Below, piece by piece: positions 44,501-52,957 of a stretch of DNA of 64,000 nt (position 1 is its first letter; each line of letters starts with the position of its first letter). Both the position numbers and the translations under genes were made by a program. Source of the DNA: Vibrio europaeus (lineage in GTDB: Bacteria > Pseudomonadota > Gammaproteobacteria > Enterobacterales > Vibrionaceae); contig NZ_LUAX01000007.1 of NCBI RefSeq assembly GCF_001695575.1, positions 1,054,001 to 1,118,000 on the forward strand, given 5' to 3'. The notes below the pieces were generated by a model, which ran no database searches, was not told where the DNA came from, and saw only the letters and a list, made by a program, of their open reading frames with translations.

Positions 44501-44530
44501 TTGAAGTTTGAACAAAGATCGCCATATACT
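44501..44530 (+). promoter_or_regulatory. Predicted sigma-70 promoter of the ABC-F gene
   Basis: TTGAAG and TATACT are separated by 18 bases. A start site near 44537 would give a leader of about 210 nt before the ABC-F gene, with the upstream ORF near its 5' end. Confidence 0.5.
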
Positions 44531-44563
44531 CCCGCCATCACTTCTTTAGGAGATTACGCCAAT

Positions 44564-44575
44564 ATGAATAACTAA
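44564..44575 (+). CDS. Three-codon upstream ORF (Met-Asn-Asn) in the ABC-F leader
   Basis: ATG AAT AAC TAA is preceded by AGGAGA with a 10-nt spacing, so it should be translated. Its stop codon overlaps the first of four complementary leader segments. Very short upstream ORFs of this kind precede some antibiotic-inducible ABC-F and methylase genes, where drug-stalled ribosomes change the leader fold. Translation has not been shown; the call rests on the ribosome site and context. Confidence 0.55.
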   Translation: MNN

Positions 44576-44741
44576 CACCTGTTATCCAGTTTTACATCGT
44601 TATTAGGATTTCACAGGGTTAGTCGGCGTAGCTCCGTCTGTGCTCAATCGAGCATGACTTCTCTTATACAAGATTGTTTTTTATCGCATTTGTTTGCGAT
44701 CTGTTTGCTACGTGCAATGCCTAATCCTGTCTAACAGGAGG
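44572..44741 (+). promoter_or_regulatory. Predicted translational attenuator of the ABC-F gene
   Basis: Four segments can pair alternatively. Segment 1 (44572-44582, CTAACACCTGT) pairs with segment 2 (44613-44622, ACAGGGTTAG) in ten base pairs with one bulged A. Segment 3 (44726-44730, CCTGT) pairs with segment 4 (44734-44738, ACAGG), partly hiding the AGGAGG ribosome site. Alternatively, segment 2 pairs with 44721-44730 (CTAATCCTGT) in ten continuous pairs including one G-U, which frees the ribosome site. A ribosome stalled on the upstream ORF would cover segment 1 and favour the open form. Confidence 0.55.
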
Positions 44742-44747
44742 CAATTT

Positions 44748-46331
44748 ATGCCAGTTATACAAGCCAATAAAATCAGCTACCACTTCGACAATGGCGAGGT
44801 GCTTTTCAGTGATATCTCTTGTTCGTTAACGCAATCTAAGGTGGGGTTAGTCGGACGTAACGGGGTGGGGAAATCGATTCTCGCTTCTATTCTAACCAAG
44901 GCTCTTTGTCCCACTCAGGGTGAAGTCGCGTTAAATGCGAGCGTGAAAACCTACACTCAATTACCTTCAAAGCTACTAGGCGGCAATATCACGGTTGCGC
45001 GGTACCTTGGGGTCGAGAGTGTTCTTCGCGCTTTGGCGAAAATTGAGCAAGGAGATTGCGACGAAAAGTGGTTCGAGATTGTCGGAGAGCAATGGTCGTT
45101 GAAACAAGATCTCGAATCCCAGCTAGGTGAGATGCAGTTACCGCGAAACACGGACTTTCTCTGTTCAGAGCTAAGCGGCGGACAACTCGCACGCTTGCAG
45201 TTGTGGCAACTGTTTCAATCTGATGCGCAGCTGCTTGTGCTTGATGAACCATCCAACCATTTAGACAAACAAGGTCGCGAGTGGCTTCGTGAACAAATGA
45301 ATGCCTTCGCGGGGCATATATTGCTCATCAGTCATGATCGCTTTTTATTGCGAGAAATGGCGCAAATTTGGGAGCTTTCAACCTTGGGGTTAGCCCAATA
45401 TGGCGGTAACTATGACGACTATAGAAGTCAAAAAGAGCTAGAAGTTACTGCGGTTGAACGTCAGTTGGAGTGTGTCCACAAAGAGCAAAAAAGGCTTGAG
45501 CGAGAAGCGCAGAAGAACAAAGAGAAAGCCGAGCAAAGACAAGCAAAAGGAATGAAAGCGCGTAGAAGTGGCAGCCAACCTAAAATCTTGCTTGATGGTA
45601 TGAAAGACAGTGCTGAGCGAACCATGTCTAACAAGCTGAAAAACGAAAACAGTCGTCGAGACTTGCTTGATAAGAAAGAGCACGCTTTGAACAAGAGGAG
45701 AGAGCAGTTAAAAGCGCAAAAGTTCTATATGGGTGAAAGTCATGGAGGCCGCAAAGGACAGCTAGTCTCGATAGTCAATGGTGTCTTACCTTATGGCTGC
45801 AAGGAGCCTATTCATTTGCAGCTAACGGGAACTAGCAAACTTTGGTTGCATGGCGGCAATGGTTCAGGCAAGTCGACTTTTCTCAATATATTGCGGGGCA
45901 AAAGTACTTTGCTCAGCGGTGACTGTTACCTCAATACGCAGTTATTTTACTTAGACCAACACTTTGGCTTGTTAGGTAACACCAAAACTCTGTTAGAGAC
46001 GGTGATGGAGATGTGCAGTGGCCTAGTGGAAGCTGAGGCCCGAACTTTGTTAGCAGGTATTGGCTTTCGGCGTGATTCGGTTTTCCGTACAGTCAGGCAT
46101 CTTAGTGGTGGCGAGAAAATGAAGTTATCAATGTTGGTCGTCAGCCATCAGCCAACGCAGCCGGTACTTCTCTTGGATGAGCCTGATAACCACCTCGATC
46201 TGGAGTCTAAGCAGTTACTCGCCCAGACGTTAAATCAGTACGGTGGAGCATTTGTCTTGGTCAGTCACGATGAAGACTTTGTGCAGGAAAGCGGGGTAAA
46301 TGAAACTTACAGCCTAAGTAACGAGTTTTAA
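44748..46331 (+). CDS. ABC-F family ATPase (possible ribosome-protection protein)
   Basis: This 527-residue soluble protein has two ABC domains without membrane segments. The first has GRNGVGKS, LSGGQ and LLVLDEPSNHLD; the second has GGNGSGKS, LSGGE and VLLLDEPDNHLD. A long charged, lysine- and arginine-rich linker near residues 230-320 separates them. ABC-F proteins act on the ribosome, either as translation factors or as antibiotic-resistance proteins that displace bound drugs. An AGGAGG site precedes the ATG at 44748; upstream in-frame codons lie in the leader. The attenuator-like leader favours a drug-inducible resistance role, but the drug class is not known. Confidence 0.88.
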   Translation: MPVIQANKISYHFDNGEVLFSDISCSLTQSKVGLVGRNGVGKSILASILTKALCPTQGEVALNASVKTYTQLPSKLLGGNITVARYLGVESVLRALAKIEQGDCDEKWFEIVGEQWSLKQDLESQLGEMQLPRNTDFLCSELSGGQLARLQLWQLFQSDAQLLVLDEPSNHLDKQGREWLREQMNAFAGHILLISHDRFLLREMAQIWELSTLGLAQYGGNYDDYRSQKELEVTAVERQLECVHKEQKRLEREAQKNKEKAEQRQAKGMKARRSGSQPKILLDGMKDSAERTMSNKLKNENSRRDLLDKKEHALNKRREQLKAQKFYMGESHGGRKGQLVSIVNGVLPYGCKEPIHLQLTGTSKLWLHGGNGSGKSTFLNILRGKSTLLSGDCYLNTQLFYLDQHFGLLGNTKTLLETVMEMCSGLVEAEARTLLAGIGFRRDSVFRTVRHLSGGEKMKLSMLVVSHQPTQPVLLLDEPDNHLDLESKQLLAQTLNQYGGAFVLVSHDEDFVQESGVNETYSLSNEF

Positions 46332-46352
46332 TCGGCTAAAGGCTTAAGTTCG

Positions 46353-48818
46353 CTACTTTAGCTCTTTAGCAACAACCTTGTTGCGGCCGCTCTCTTTGGC
46401 ATCATAGAGGGCGGCATCAGCGGTTTCATAAAGTTGTTCCATCGTGTACTTAGGTTTGTTGGTCGTCACAATTCCAAACGAAGCCGTAATAACATCAGAA
46501 GCGCGGCTGAACTGGTGCTCTAACTGTAACGATTCAATCTCCAGTCTGATTAGGTTGACGAACGATATGGCTTCTTCTGGAGAGCGCCCTGTAAACAGCA
46601 CGCCAAATTCCTCTCCGCCCAAACGGAAGCAGTAATCAGAACTCTGGTGACACTGCTTTTTCAGGGCATTAGCAAATTCGACGAGCTGTTTGTCACCGTT
46701 CAAATGTCCGTAATGGTCGTTGTACTGCTTGAAGTCATCGACATCAATAATTACAAAACTCAGCCAGTCTTGGGTGCTCTGCGCTCGTAGGATTTCTGTA
46801 GGGAGCTTTTTATTATAGTAACGGCGGTTAAACAGACCTGTTAAAGGGTCAGTAATCGACAGCTGCTCGATTTTGTTTTTCTCATGTAACAGCTGCTGTT
46901 CTATCTGCTTTCGCTCGGTAATTTCGCTATTGAGTTTGTCATTTAACTTGGAGAGTTTGCTCGTCCAGTAACTTAGTAAAATCAACACCGACAACGACAC
47001 AAGAGCGATTTTCCAAACGAGACTATAATCCACACCGTGTTCGTATCTAACCGTTACCCATCGGGAGTAAATGGTTTGTTTCTCTTCTTCAGAGAGGGCG
47101 TCCAAAGACTTCTGTAAGATACTGTTGAGGATTGGCCAGTCACTTCGAACTGCCATTCTAAGATCAATTCGATACGGTGTGAGCCCTGAAACTTTAAGGT
47201 TGCTATACCCTTCGCGTGTCATAACATAATTGGCTGTTGCAATATTACCCACGTACGCATCGACTTTGCCTGATGCGACGGATTGCAAAGCATCTGACAC
47301 GTTTTCAGCGGCATACAGCTTGATTTGTGGGTGATTGTCTCGCAGTAGCTCGTATGAACTATACCCTTCTACCGCTGCAACCTGCATACCATTGAGAGCC
47401 TCAATATCGCGCACATAAGGAATGTCTTGATTGGTGATAATCATGAGTGGAAAACTGAGGTACGGGCGAGTGAAGTCCAGATATTGCTCACGATCTTGCG
47501 TGACAGGAAGAGCAGGGTAAATGTCTAGTGTTCGCTGTTTTGAAGCTTCAACAACCTCAGACCAACTCATATTGGTACTAGGAACGAGCTCTATTCCTAA
47601 GCGCTGAGCGATCAATTTAATGTAGTCGGCAGCGATGCCCTGATACTCTCCACTACCGTCGACATACTCAAACGGCGGCCAATCTATATCAATGGCTAAC
47701 CTTAGTTCGTTATGCTCTCTTAACCATTCTACTTCTTCATCGGTCAACTTGAGGGCTTTGGTGTTTTGATAATAACCATCAAGTAGGAATTTGATGCTGA
47801 AGTTATACAGTTTATCGCTCTCATGTTGTTTAGAGAGCGCCTGAAAATCAATACGTTGCCAATTGTCGTCAATAAAGCTTTGAAACATGGCTACATTGGT
47901 GTGATTGATGGAATAGAATGGGGAGCGAAACTGGGTGGACTCAGCAATGAAATCGTGACCATCAAGATAGTCGTTCAACAAGATCATACTCCACGCCGCT
48001 TCGGTAAAGTGACCGCCAACCGAGATATAGGGGGCGCCGCCTTCAATCACTCTAAGTGCTTCCGGTAGCCAATCCACTCCTCCGATATAGATGGAATTTA
48101 GCGGTAACTCTAGCTCTAGCATGGCATCTCTGGCACCCAATGCGATAGTGTCGGAGGCGGCCCATACCATGTTGATTTCAGGATGACGTTGGTAAAAATG
48201 CTTAAATTGGCGTTTCGCTTCTTCACGCCCCCAACTCATATTGGAGTCGCTTTCCGCAACAACAGTCACGCTCGGGTTGTGCCGTATAAACTGATAAAGT
48301 CCTTGGTTTCGCTCGATTGCCGATAACTCTTTGAGATTGCCATTGAGCACTAGCATTTTTACCTTGTTGATCTGACCATTGGCTTTCAGCAGCAGTTGCT
48401 CGGCCAAAACGGAACCTGCTTTGATATCGTTGGGAGTAATTTCTCCAATCCAGTAACGATATTTGGTTCGAGGGAGAAATTCACGGGAGTTAAACCCTGT
48501 GTTGAAAAGAATACTCGGTATTTTGCACTTCTCAGTAATGGCAAGCAGCTTTTCACCTATCTGTTCGTAGTTCATGAACAGAACACCATCTACGCCTTTC
48601 TCACATGCTTGGGAGACTTGCTTCAACATGGTCTCGGGTTGATTCTCTGCATCATAGACATGTAAGGTAACGCCGAGATCATTGGCAGCCGCTTGGGCAA
48701 ATCTTATCTGCGATTGCCACGAAGCACTCTCTGTTCGCGGAACAAACAGCGCGATCTCTGCACTCATAACTTGAATGGGTAGCAACAAGAAAAACAACAG
48801 TATTGCGCGAACTTTCAT
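46353..48818 (-). CDS. Diguanylate cyclase with two periplasmic binding-protein domains
   Basis: This 821-residue protein has a signal peptide (to about residue 20), then a sugar-type periplasmic binding domain to about 330 (IALFVPRTESASWQSQIRFA, VDGVLFMNYEQIGEKLL). A second amino-acid-type SBP_bac_3 domain spans about 370-595 (LRLAIDIDWPPFEYVDGSGE, YQGIAADYIKLIAQRLGI). A membrane helix near 610-630, a short coil and a GGDEF domain with intact GGEEF near residue 735 complete it. It should sense one or two ligands outside the inner membrane and make c-di-GMP inside. It is convergent with the ABC-F gene. Confidence 0.88.
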   Translation of the reverse strand: MKVRAILLFFLLLPIQVMSAEIALFVPRTESASWQSQIRFAQAAANDLGVTLHVYDAENQPETMLKQVSQACEKGVDGVLFMNYEQIGEKLLAITEKCKIPSILFNTGFNSREFLPRTKYRYWIGEITPNDIKAGSVLAEQLLLKANGQINKVKMLVLNGNLKELSAIERNQGLYQFIRHNPSVTVVAESDSNMSWGREEAKRQFKHFYQRHPEINMVWAASDTIALGARDAMLELELPLNSIYIGGVDWLPEALRVIEGGAPYISVGGHFTEAAWSMILLNDYLDGHDFIAESTQFRSPFYSINHTNVAMFQSFIDDNWQRIDFQALSKQHESDKLYNFSIKFLLDGYYQNTKALKLTDEEVEWLREHNELRLAIDIDWPPFEYVDGSGEYQGIAADYIKLIAQRLGIELVPSTNMSWSEVVEASKQRTLDIYPALPVTQDREQYLDFTRPYLSFPLMIITNQDIPYVRDIEALNGMQVAAVEGYSSYELLRDNHPQIKLYAAENVSDALQSVASGKVDAYVGNIATANYVMTREGYSNLKVSGLTPYRIDLRMAVRSDWPILNSILQKSLDALSEEEKQTIYSRWVTVRYEHGVDYSLVWKIALVSLSVLILLSYWTSKLSKLNDKLNSEITERKQIEQQLLHEKNKIEQLSITDPLTGLFNRRYYNKKLPTEILRAQSTQDWLSFVIIDVDDFKQYNDHYGHLNGDKQLVEFANALKKQCHQSSDYCFRLGGEEFGVLFTGRSPEEAISFVNLIRLEIESLQLEHQFSRASDVITASFGIVTTNKPKYTMEQLYETADAALYDAKESGRNKVVAKELK

Positions 48819-48897
48819 TAGTACCGTTCAAGAGATGGGTTTTCTCTAGTATAGCAGTCGCTACTTTAGTTTAGTGGTAAGGCTGGTCTTATCAGGT

Positions 48898-49848
48898 TTA
48901 CAGCACAAACTGAACTGTCACAGCGACAAAGGCATGGTCACTGGCTTGCTTGTCTTTATCAAAGCTTGGGTTGATCAAGTGGGTATCCAGTGTCTGGTAA
49001 CCTGTGACGTCAGCCATCGAATATTGGGAGCCGGGTTGAAACTCCTGTGACAGCAGAATGTAGTCGAGCACATTTCCTTTGGAAAAATGATAGTGAGTGG
49101 GTGGTCGCTCACTTTCAATTGCCGATGCAGATTGAAGCTGCCAGCTATCTCTTAGCCTGAGTTGTTTATCACTTTCATTGACTTGCTGAGTCAGTAAACC
49201 AGTAATATTGCTGTTTATTGTTTGGTTCATATCTCCCATCAGCACCGTTGGGATTGGGTGGTTGTTATATTGTTGTTCCATAAACAGTCGTAGCATCAAG
49301 GCTTCCCACCCCCTTTGCTGGCTGGATAACCACTGACCAACAAGGGAGTGAGATTTCTCTGCATCAAGGCTGTCTGTGGGTCGTTGTGATTTAAGGTGGC
49401 AGACATAAACGGCTACTTCGCCGATATCGGGTACGTCGACCGTCGCACAAATTGGTTTGCGGCTAAAGTCGGGAGCTTTAACCTGATAGCACTCTTCTAT
49501 CGAAGATGGCGGAGTGACGGCACTGACGCTGATAATAGGGTATCTTGAGGCAATGGCGACAACGGGTTGAGAGCAAATATAGTCCTGCTCTAGATTAGGT
49601 TCATCGACGACAGCAAAATGAGGGTAGCCTAGCTCTTCAAACAATCTGCGTGCGGCGTCGATACTAAACACCTCTTGAACACCAACAATGTCCGCATTTA
49701 AGGATGTTAGTTTTTCTTGTGTCCAGCGACACTTTTCTTGCCAAGCTTCGCCATCATAGATGTTTTCAAAGTCGTAAAACGCTTGTGGGGGTTCTACAAA
49801 ATTGAATAAATTCGCTGTTGCGAAACTCAGCGTTTTATTGGTCAGCAA
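48898..49848 (-). CDS. Endonuclease/exonuclease/phosphatase family protein
   Basis: This 316-residue protein has the EEP fold pattern: FATANLFNFV at the start, ADIVGVQEVFS with the catalytic glutamate, VLMGDMNQTINS with Asp and Asn, and KQASDHAFVAV with the terminal Asp-His. These metal-dependent enzymes cut phosphodiester bonds in DNA, lipids or small molecules. No signal peptide is evident, so a cytosolic substrate is likely but unknown. It is transcribed alone. Confidence 0.85.
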   Translation of the reverse strand: MLTNKTLSFATANLFNFVEPPQAFYDFENIYDGEAWQEKCRWTQEKLTSLNADIVGVQEVFSIDAARRLFEELGYPHFAVVDEPNLEQDYICSQPVVAIASRYPIISVSAVTPPSSIEECYQVKAPDFSRKPICATVDVPDIGEVAVYVCHLKSQRPTDSLDAEKSHSLVGQWLSSQQRGWEALMLRLFMEQQYNNHPIPTVLMGDMNQTINSNITGLLTQQVNESDKQLRLRDSWQLQSASAIESERPPTHYHFSKGNVLDYILLSQEFQPGSQYSMADVTGYQTLDTHLINPSFDKDKQASDHAFVAVTVQFVL

Positions 49849-49977
49849 TGGAATGGCTCTACAAACTCTAAAAGTTTAGTGTAATCAAAATCCAACTAAT
49901 TTGCTGTAGCCGAATAGTTGTACTGGATAGATTTTTATCAAAAGGTTCAAGTGGGGAATTTTAACCATCAATTAATT

Positions 49978-49996
49978 GATATTGATTATGGTTCTC
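49978..49996 (+). promoter_or_regulatory. Possible Fur box
   Basis: GATATTGATTATGGTTCTC matches about 13 of 19 positions of the Fur consensus GATAATGATAATCATTATC. It lies about 85 nt upstream of the CopD-like gene. The match is moderate. Confidence 0.4.
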
Positions 49997-50079
49997 ATTT
50001 TTTGAGGTGTCACTATTGAAGGTAATCAATCTCGCATCGTTCAATGCGGTTTGCCTAACCAGTAGAGAAGGGACAAAGC

Positions 50080-50523
50080 ATGTATGGTTTGTTAGTCACA
50101 TTACATATACTCGCGGCGACTATTTGGACAGGAGGGCATATCGTACTAGCGGTGGTCGTGCTGCCTAGGGTGCTACGAGAACGTTCTGCCCAGCGACTTT
50201 TAGATTTTGAATCTGTCTATGAAAAAATAGGTATGCCTGCGCTAGTTATTCAAATCATTACAGGACTTATGTTGGCATACAGAATGTTACCTGATGTGAG
50301 CTTATGGTTTGATATGTCTATTCCAATTTCGCACGGGATTGCCGCTAAACTCACTCTGCTTTTACTCACTTTTCTATTCGCATTAGATGCAAGGTTCCGA
50401 GTAATTCCTAAATTATCAGAATCTAATCTCACTGATATGGCATTGCACATTATCCCGGTTACTGTTTTCTCAATACTGTTTGTTATTGTTGGCGTATCTT
50501 TTCGAGTTGGGTGGTTGGTTTAA
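50080..50523 (+). CDS. CopD-like membrane protein
   Basis: This 147-residue protein has four membrane helices and resembles the CopD/DUF2214 superfamily, with histidines in HILAATIWTGGHIVLAV, SHGIAAKLTLL and ALHIIPVT placed as heme or metal ligands. Members are linked to copper or iron handling. The start follows GAGAAGGGAC at a suitable distance. A possible Fur box upstream suggests iron control. A strong hairpin follows the stop. Confidence 0.75.
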   Translation: MYGLLVTLHILAATIWTGGHIVLAVVVLPRVLRERSAQRLLDFESVYEKIGMPALVIQIITGLMLAYRMLPDVSLWFDMSIPISHGIAAKLTLLLLTFLFALDARFRVIPKLSESNLTDMALHIIPVTVFSILFVIVGVSFRVGWLV

Positions 50524-50534
50524 AGATAAGTAAA

Positions 50535-50565
50535 ACAAAGGCAGTACCTACAGGACTGCCTTTGT
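50535..50565. terminator. Bidirectional terminator
   Basis: ACAAAGGCAGT pairs perfectly with ACTGCCTTTGT around a nine-base loop, between the convergent CopD-like and DUF4345 genes. Confidence 0.75.
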
Positions 50566-50586
50566 TGTCAGGGTTATGCGTTAGCC

Positions 50587-50967
50587 TCAATAAAACCCGC
50601 CATTTTTGAAGTGTGCGAAGGTCAGTACACTTGCAATGACTAATTCTAGAACCAGCGGTGGTACAACGGCTTTATCAAACCCATCAAGTAAAATACCGAC
50701 GACGCGCCCCACCGCGACAGCGAGCATGACGACTGCAACAAAGAAGTAGCCTTCTGTATCGCCGGAGGTTAATCCGAACACCAGCATTGCCACACTGGCT
50801 AAAAATAGACCGCCCATGACGGAGCGAACGGTATTGAGACCAGCTTTACCAATGGGCTCAAGCGCGAAGTTAGCCAACATTTTTTGAGGGGCGAACATCG
50901 ACATTACACCGAGTCCAGTTAGCATCAAGGTGAAAATTCCTACCAGTATTTGCAGTGTAGTATCCAT
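50587..50967 (-). CDS. DUF4345-like membrane protein
   Basis: This 126-residue protein has four predicted helices and the pattern of DUF4345 proteins (GVMSMFAPQKMLANF, NTVRSVMGGLFLASVAMLVFG). Function is unknown. It starts 26 nt after the stop of the SDR gene on the same strand and probably shares its transcript, under the divergent LysR regulator. Confidence 0.75.
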   Translation of the reverse strand: MDTTLQILVGIFTLMLTGLGVMSMFAPQKMLANFALEPIGKAGLNTVRSVMGGLFLASVAMLVFGLTSGDTEGYFFVAVVMLAVAVGRVVGILLDGFDKAVVPPLVLELVIASVLTFAHFKNGGFY

Positions 50968-50993
50968 AATGATTCTCCTAATAATTGGTATTG

Positions 50994-51917
50994 TTACGAA
51001 AACTGTTCGATAGCTTGGCGTGCGTTATCTTGCGCAGCGATATTGCCAAGTGAAGGTTCAATCGAGATTTGGTCGACGACGGGGCCAGTTGGGGAACCTT
51101 GTCGACTGGCGTAAAAGTGCCCAGACTCAAACCTTGGATCGAACAGACCATCAAGGTAGCGTTTTGCCCCTTTTTCAACGCTGTGCATCATGCCTAGCAT
51201 CGGCATCAGTAGCCCTCCAACGTATTTGAAGAACACTTTTTTAAGGAAAGGTAGGTCATCCATACCATTAGTGCCCGTTGTGCCACCTGGACTCATAGTG
51301 ACAAATCGTAGATGAGGGTGCTGGCGTGCCATTGAAGACATCCATAATGCGGCGGTGAGCTTGATGGTTCCATATATATCCAGTGGATCCGCTTTAGCAC
51401 CAAATTTGCTGCCGTTGGCGATAGACGCGAACTCTTCTATGGATGAATTGCTCAGTTCAGGTTTGGCAACACCCATCTTAGGCACACCTCGTGCGGTTTC
51501 CGAGCCTGCATAGAGTACGGTTGATGTAATTAGCTGCCTTTTAATGAGCTCTTCAACTAACACCGAATGCCCAAACACATTTGCCGCAAAGATATTGGTC
51601 ACGCCATCTGAAGTGAGGGCATTCGGCGTGCGTCCACCTGTGCCACCCGCGTTTAGCACAACGGCATCAAGAGGTGCAGACAGTGTCGAAACGGCGTTGC
51701 GCACCGACGATGAATCCGAAACGTCAAGGATTAGGATTTCAAAGATGTCTCGGCCAGATAACTGAACCAAATTGGCTTTCGCCTCTCGTGCCTTAGCGAG
51801 ATTACGGCAGCCGAGATAAATTTTATTAATGCCTTCTTCTTGAGCGAGTTGACGTGCCGCTTCGAACCCAAGACCTGCGTTAGCGCCTGTGATTAATACC
51901 GTTTGAATAGTACCCAT
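50994..51917 (-). CDS. Short-chain dehydrogenase/reductase
   Basis: This protein of about 307 residues has the cofactor motif TGANAGLGFEAARQL at about 10-24, DVSDSSSV as the acidic adenine-ring contact, NAGG near 90, and a catalytic YGTIKLTAA segment. It resembles protochlorophyllide-reductase-like or retinol-dehydrogenase-like SDRs. Substrate is unknown. The ATG at 51917 has a GGGGAAAG site; the frame is open four codons upstream. It is divergent from a LysR gene. Confidence 0.86.
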   Translation of the reverse strand: MGTIQTVLITGANAGLGFEAARQLAQEEGINKIYLGCRNLAKAREAKANLVQLSGRDIFEILILDVSDSSSVRNAVSTLSAPLDAVVLNAGGTGGRTPNALTSDGVTNIFAANVFGHSVLVEELIKRQLITSTVLYAGSETARGVPKMGVAKPELSNSSIEEFASIANGSKFGAKADPLDIYGTIKLTAALWMSSMARQHPHLRFVTMSPGGTTGTNGMDDLPFLKKVFFKYVGGLLMPMLGMMHSVEKGAKRYLDGLFDPRFESGHFYASRQGSPTGPVVDQISIEPSLGNIAAQDNARQAIEQFS

Positions 51918-52033
51918 GTCTTTCCCCATTGGTGTGATTGCTGACTTGGGATTAAGTTACCATGGTTGAAAAATGGACTGTATACAGGTAAAAGTGAACA
52001 CGGTGCTTCAAAAATGAACCATTGGAGAATGAA

Positions 52034-52948
52034 GTGAAGACGAATGAGAGCTATGCCTTTAACTGGGATGATCTTAAGTATTTTCTGGCCGTGGTACGCA
52101 GCGGGACGTTGCGCGGGGGCGCAGACAGCATCGGAGTGAACCACACGACACTAACTCGACGTATTTCAGTGATGGAAGAACAGATAGGAAGTCGTTTGTT
52201 TGATCGCTCTAAGCAGGGATTGGTCCTCACTCAAATTGGTGAAGAGCTACTGCCTTACGCAGAAAGAGTTGAAGATGAGATGACTTCAGCGTCAAGAATG
52301 ATCATTGGTAGAGACTCTGATCCCGTTGGAACGGTTTATGTTTCCATGCCTCATGGGATGGCTTTGACTTCATTAATGGATGATTTGGCGCTGTTTTCGG
52401 AGCGCTATCCGGACATCACTCTAAACTTGCAGTTTGGTAATGATATTGCCAACTTGAGCCGACGAGAAGCGGATGTATCTATAAGGGTTGCCAACGAAGT
52501 TTATGATGAAGCGGTTGGAAGAAGGCTAGTTCAAATGTCGCAAGCGGCCTATTGCACTCGGGAATACGCGGAAAAGGTCAAAGACAACCAAGGTGAAGGA
52601 CTATCATTCATTGGTTGGCATGAACCTGAAGGCGACATCACAGCGAAATGGTTGCAAGAGAGCTACTATCCAAAAGCAACGCTAAAACATCGAGTTTCAG
52701 AACTTGTACCTCTGATCTCTTTGGCAGCTTCAGGACTTGGTATGGCTTATCTTGCGTGTAATCTGGGTGACAGGCATCCAAACTTAGTTCGTGCGCCTTT
52801 TCAAAAACCGATTCCCTATCGCAGTATTTGGCTATTGATGCACAGCGATCTACGCAGAACAGCACGCATTCGATGCTTTGTTGACTTCCTCGCTGAGCAG
52901 GTTCAGGCAAGGGAGAACGAATTTTGGGTAGCAGGGACGGAAAAATGA
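52034..52948 (+). CDS. LysR family transcriptional regulator
   Basis: This protein of about 304 residues has a LysR helix-turn-helix (LKYFLAVVRSGTLRGGADSI, TLTRRISVMEEQIG) and a substrate-binding domain. It belongs to the branch in which the region RLFDRSKQGLVLT follows the recognition helix. The GTG at 52034 sits 6 nt after GGAGAA; a TTG four codons upstream is possible. It probably controls the divergent SDR/DUF4345 operon. Confidence 0.88.
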   Translation: MKTNESYAFNWDDLKYFLAVVRSGTLRGGADSIGVNHTTLTRRISVMEEQIGSRLFDRSKQGLVLTQIGEELLPYAERVEDEMTSASRMIIGRDSDPVGTVYVSMPHGMALTSLMDDLALFSERYPDITLNLQFGNDIANLSRREADVSIRVANEVYDEAVGRRLVQMSQAAYCTREYAEKVKDNQGEGLSFIGWHEPEGDITAKWLQESYYPKATLKHRVSELVPLISLAASGLGMAYLACNLGDRHPNLVRAPFQKPIPYRSIWLLMHSDLRRTARIRCFVDFLAEQVQARENEFWVAGTEK

Positions 52949-52957
52949 AGCGGTGAA

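Noticed and set aside
44640-44700. Intrinsic terminator in the ABC-F leader
   Set aside because: A T-run occurs near 44675-44682, but no GC-rich stem directly precedes it. The TCGCA/TGCGA hairpin comes after the T-run. Translational control is better supported.
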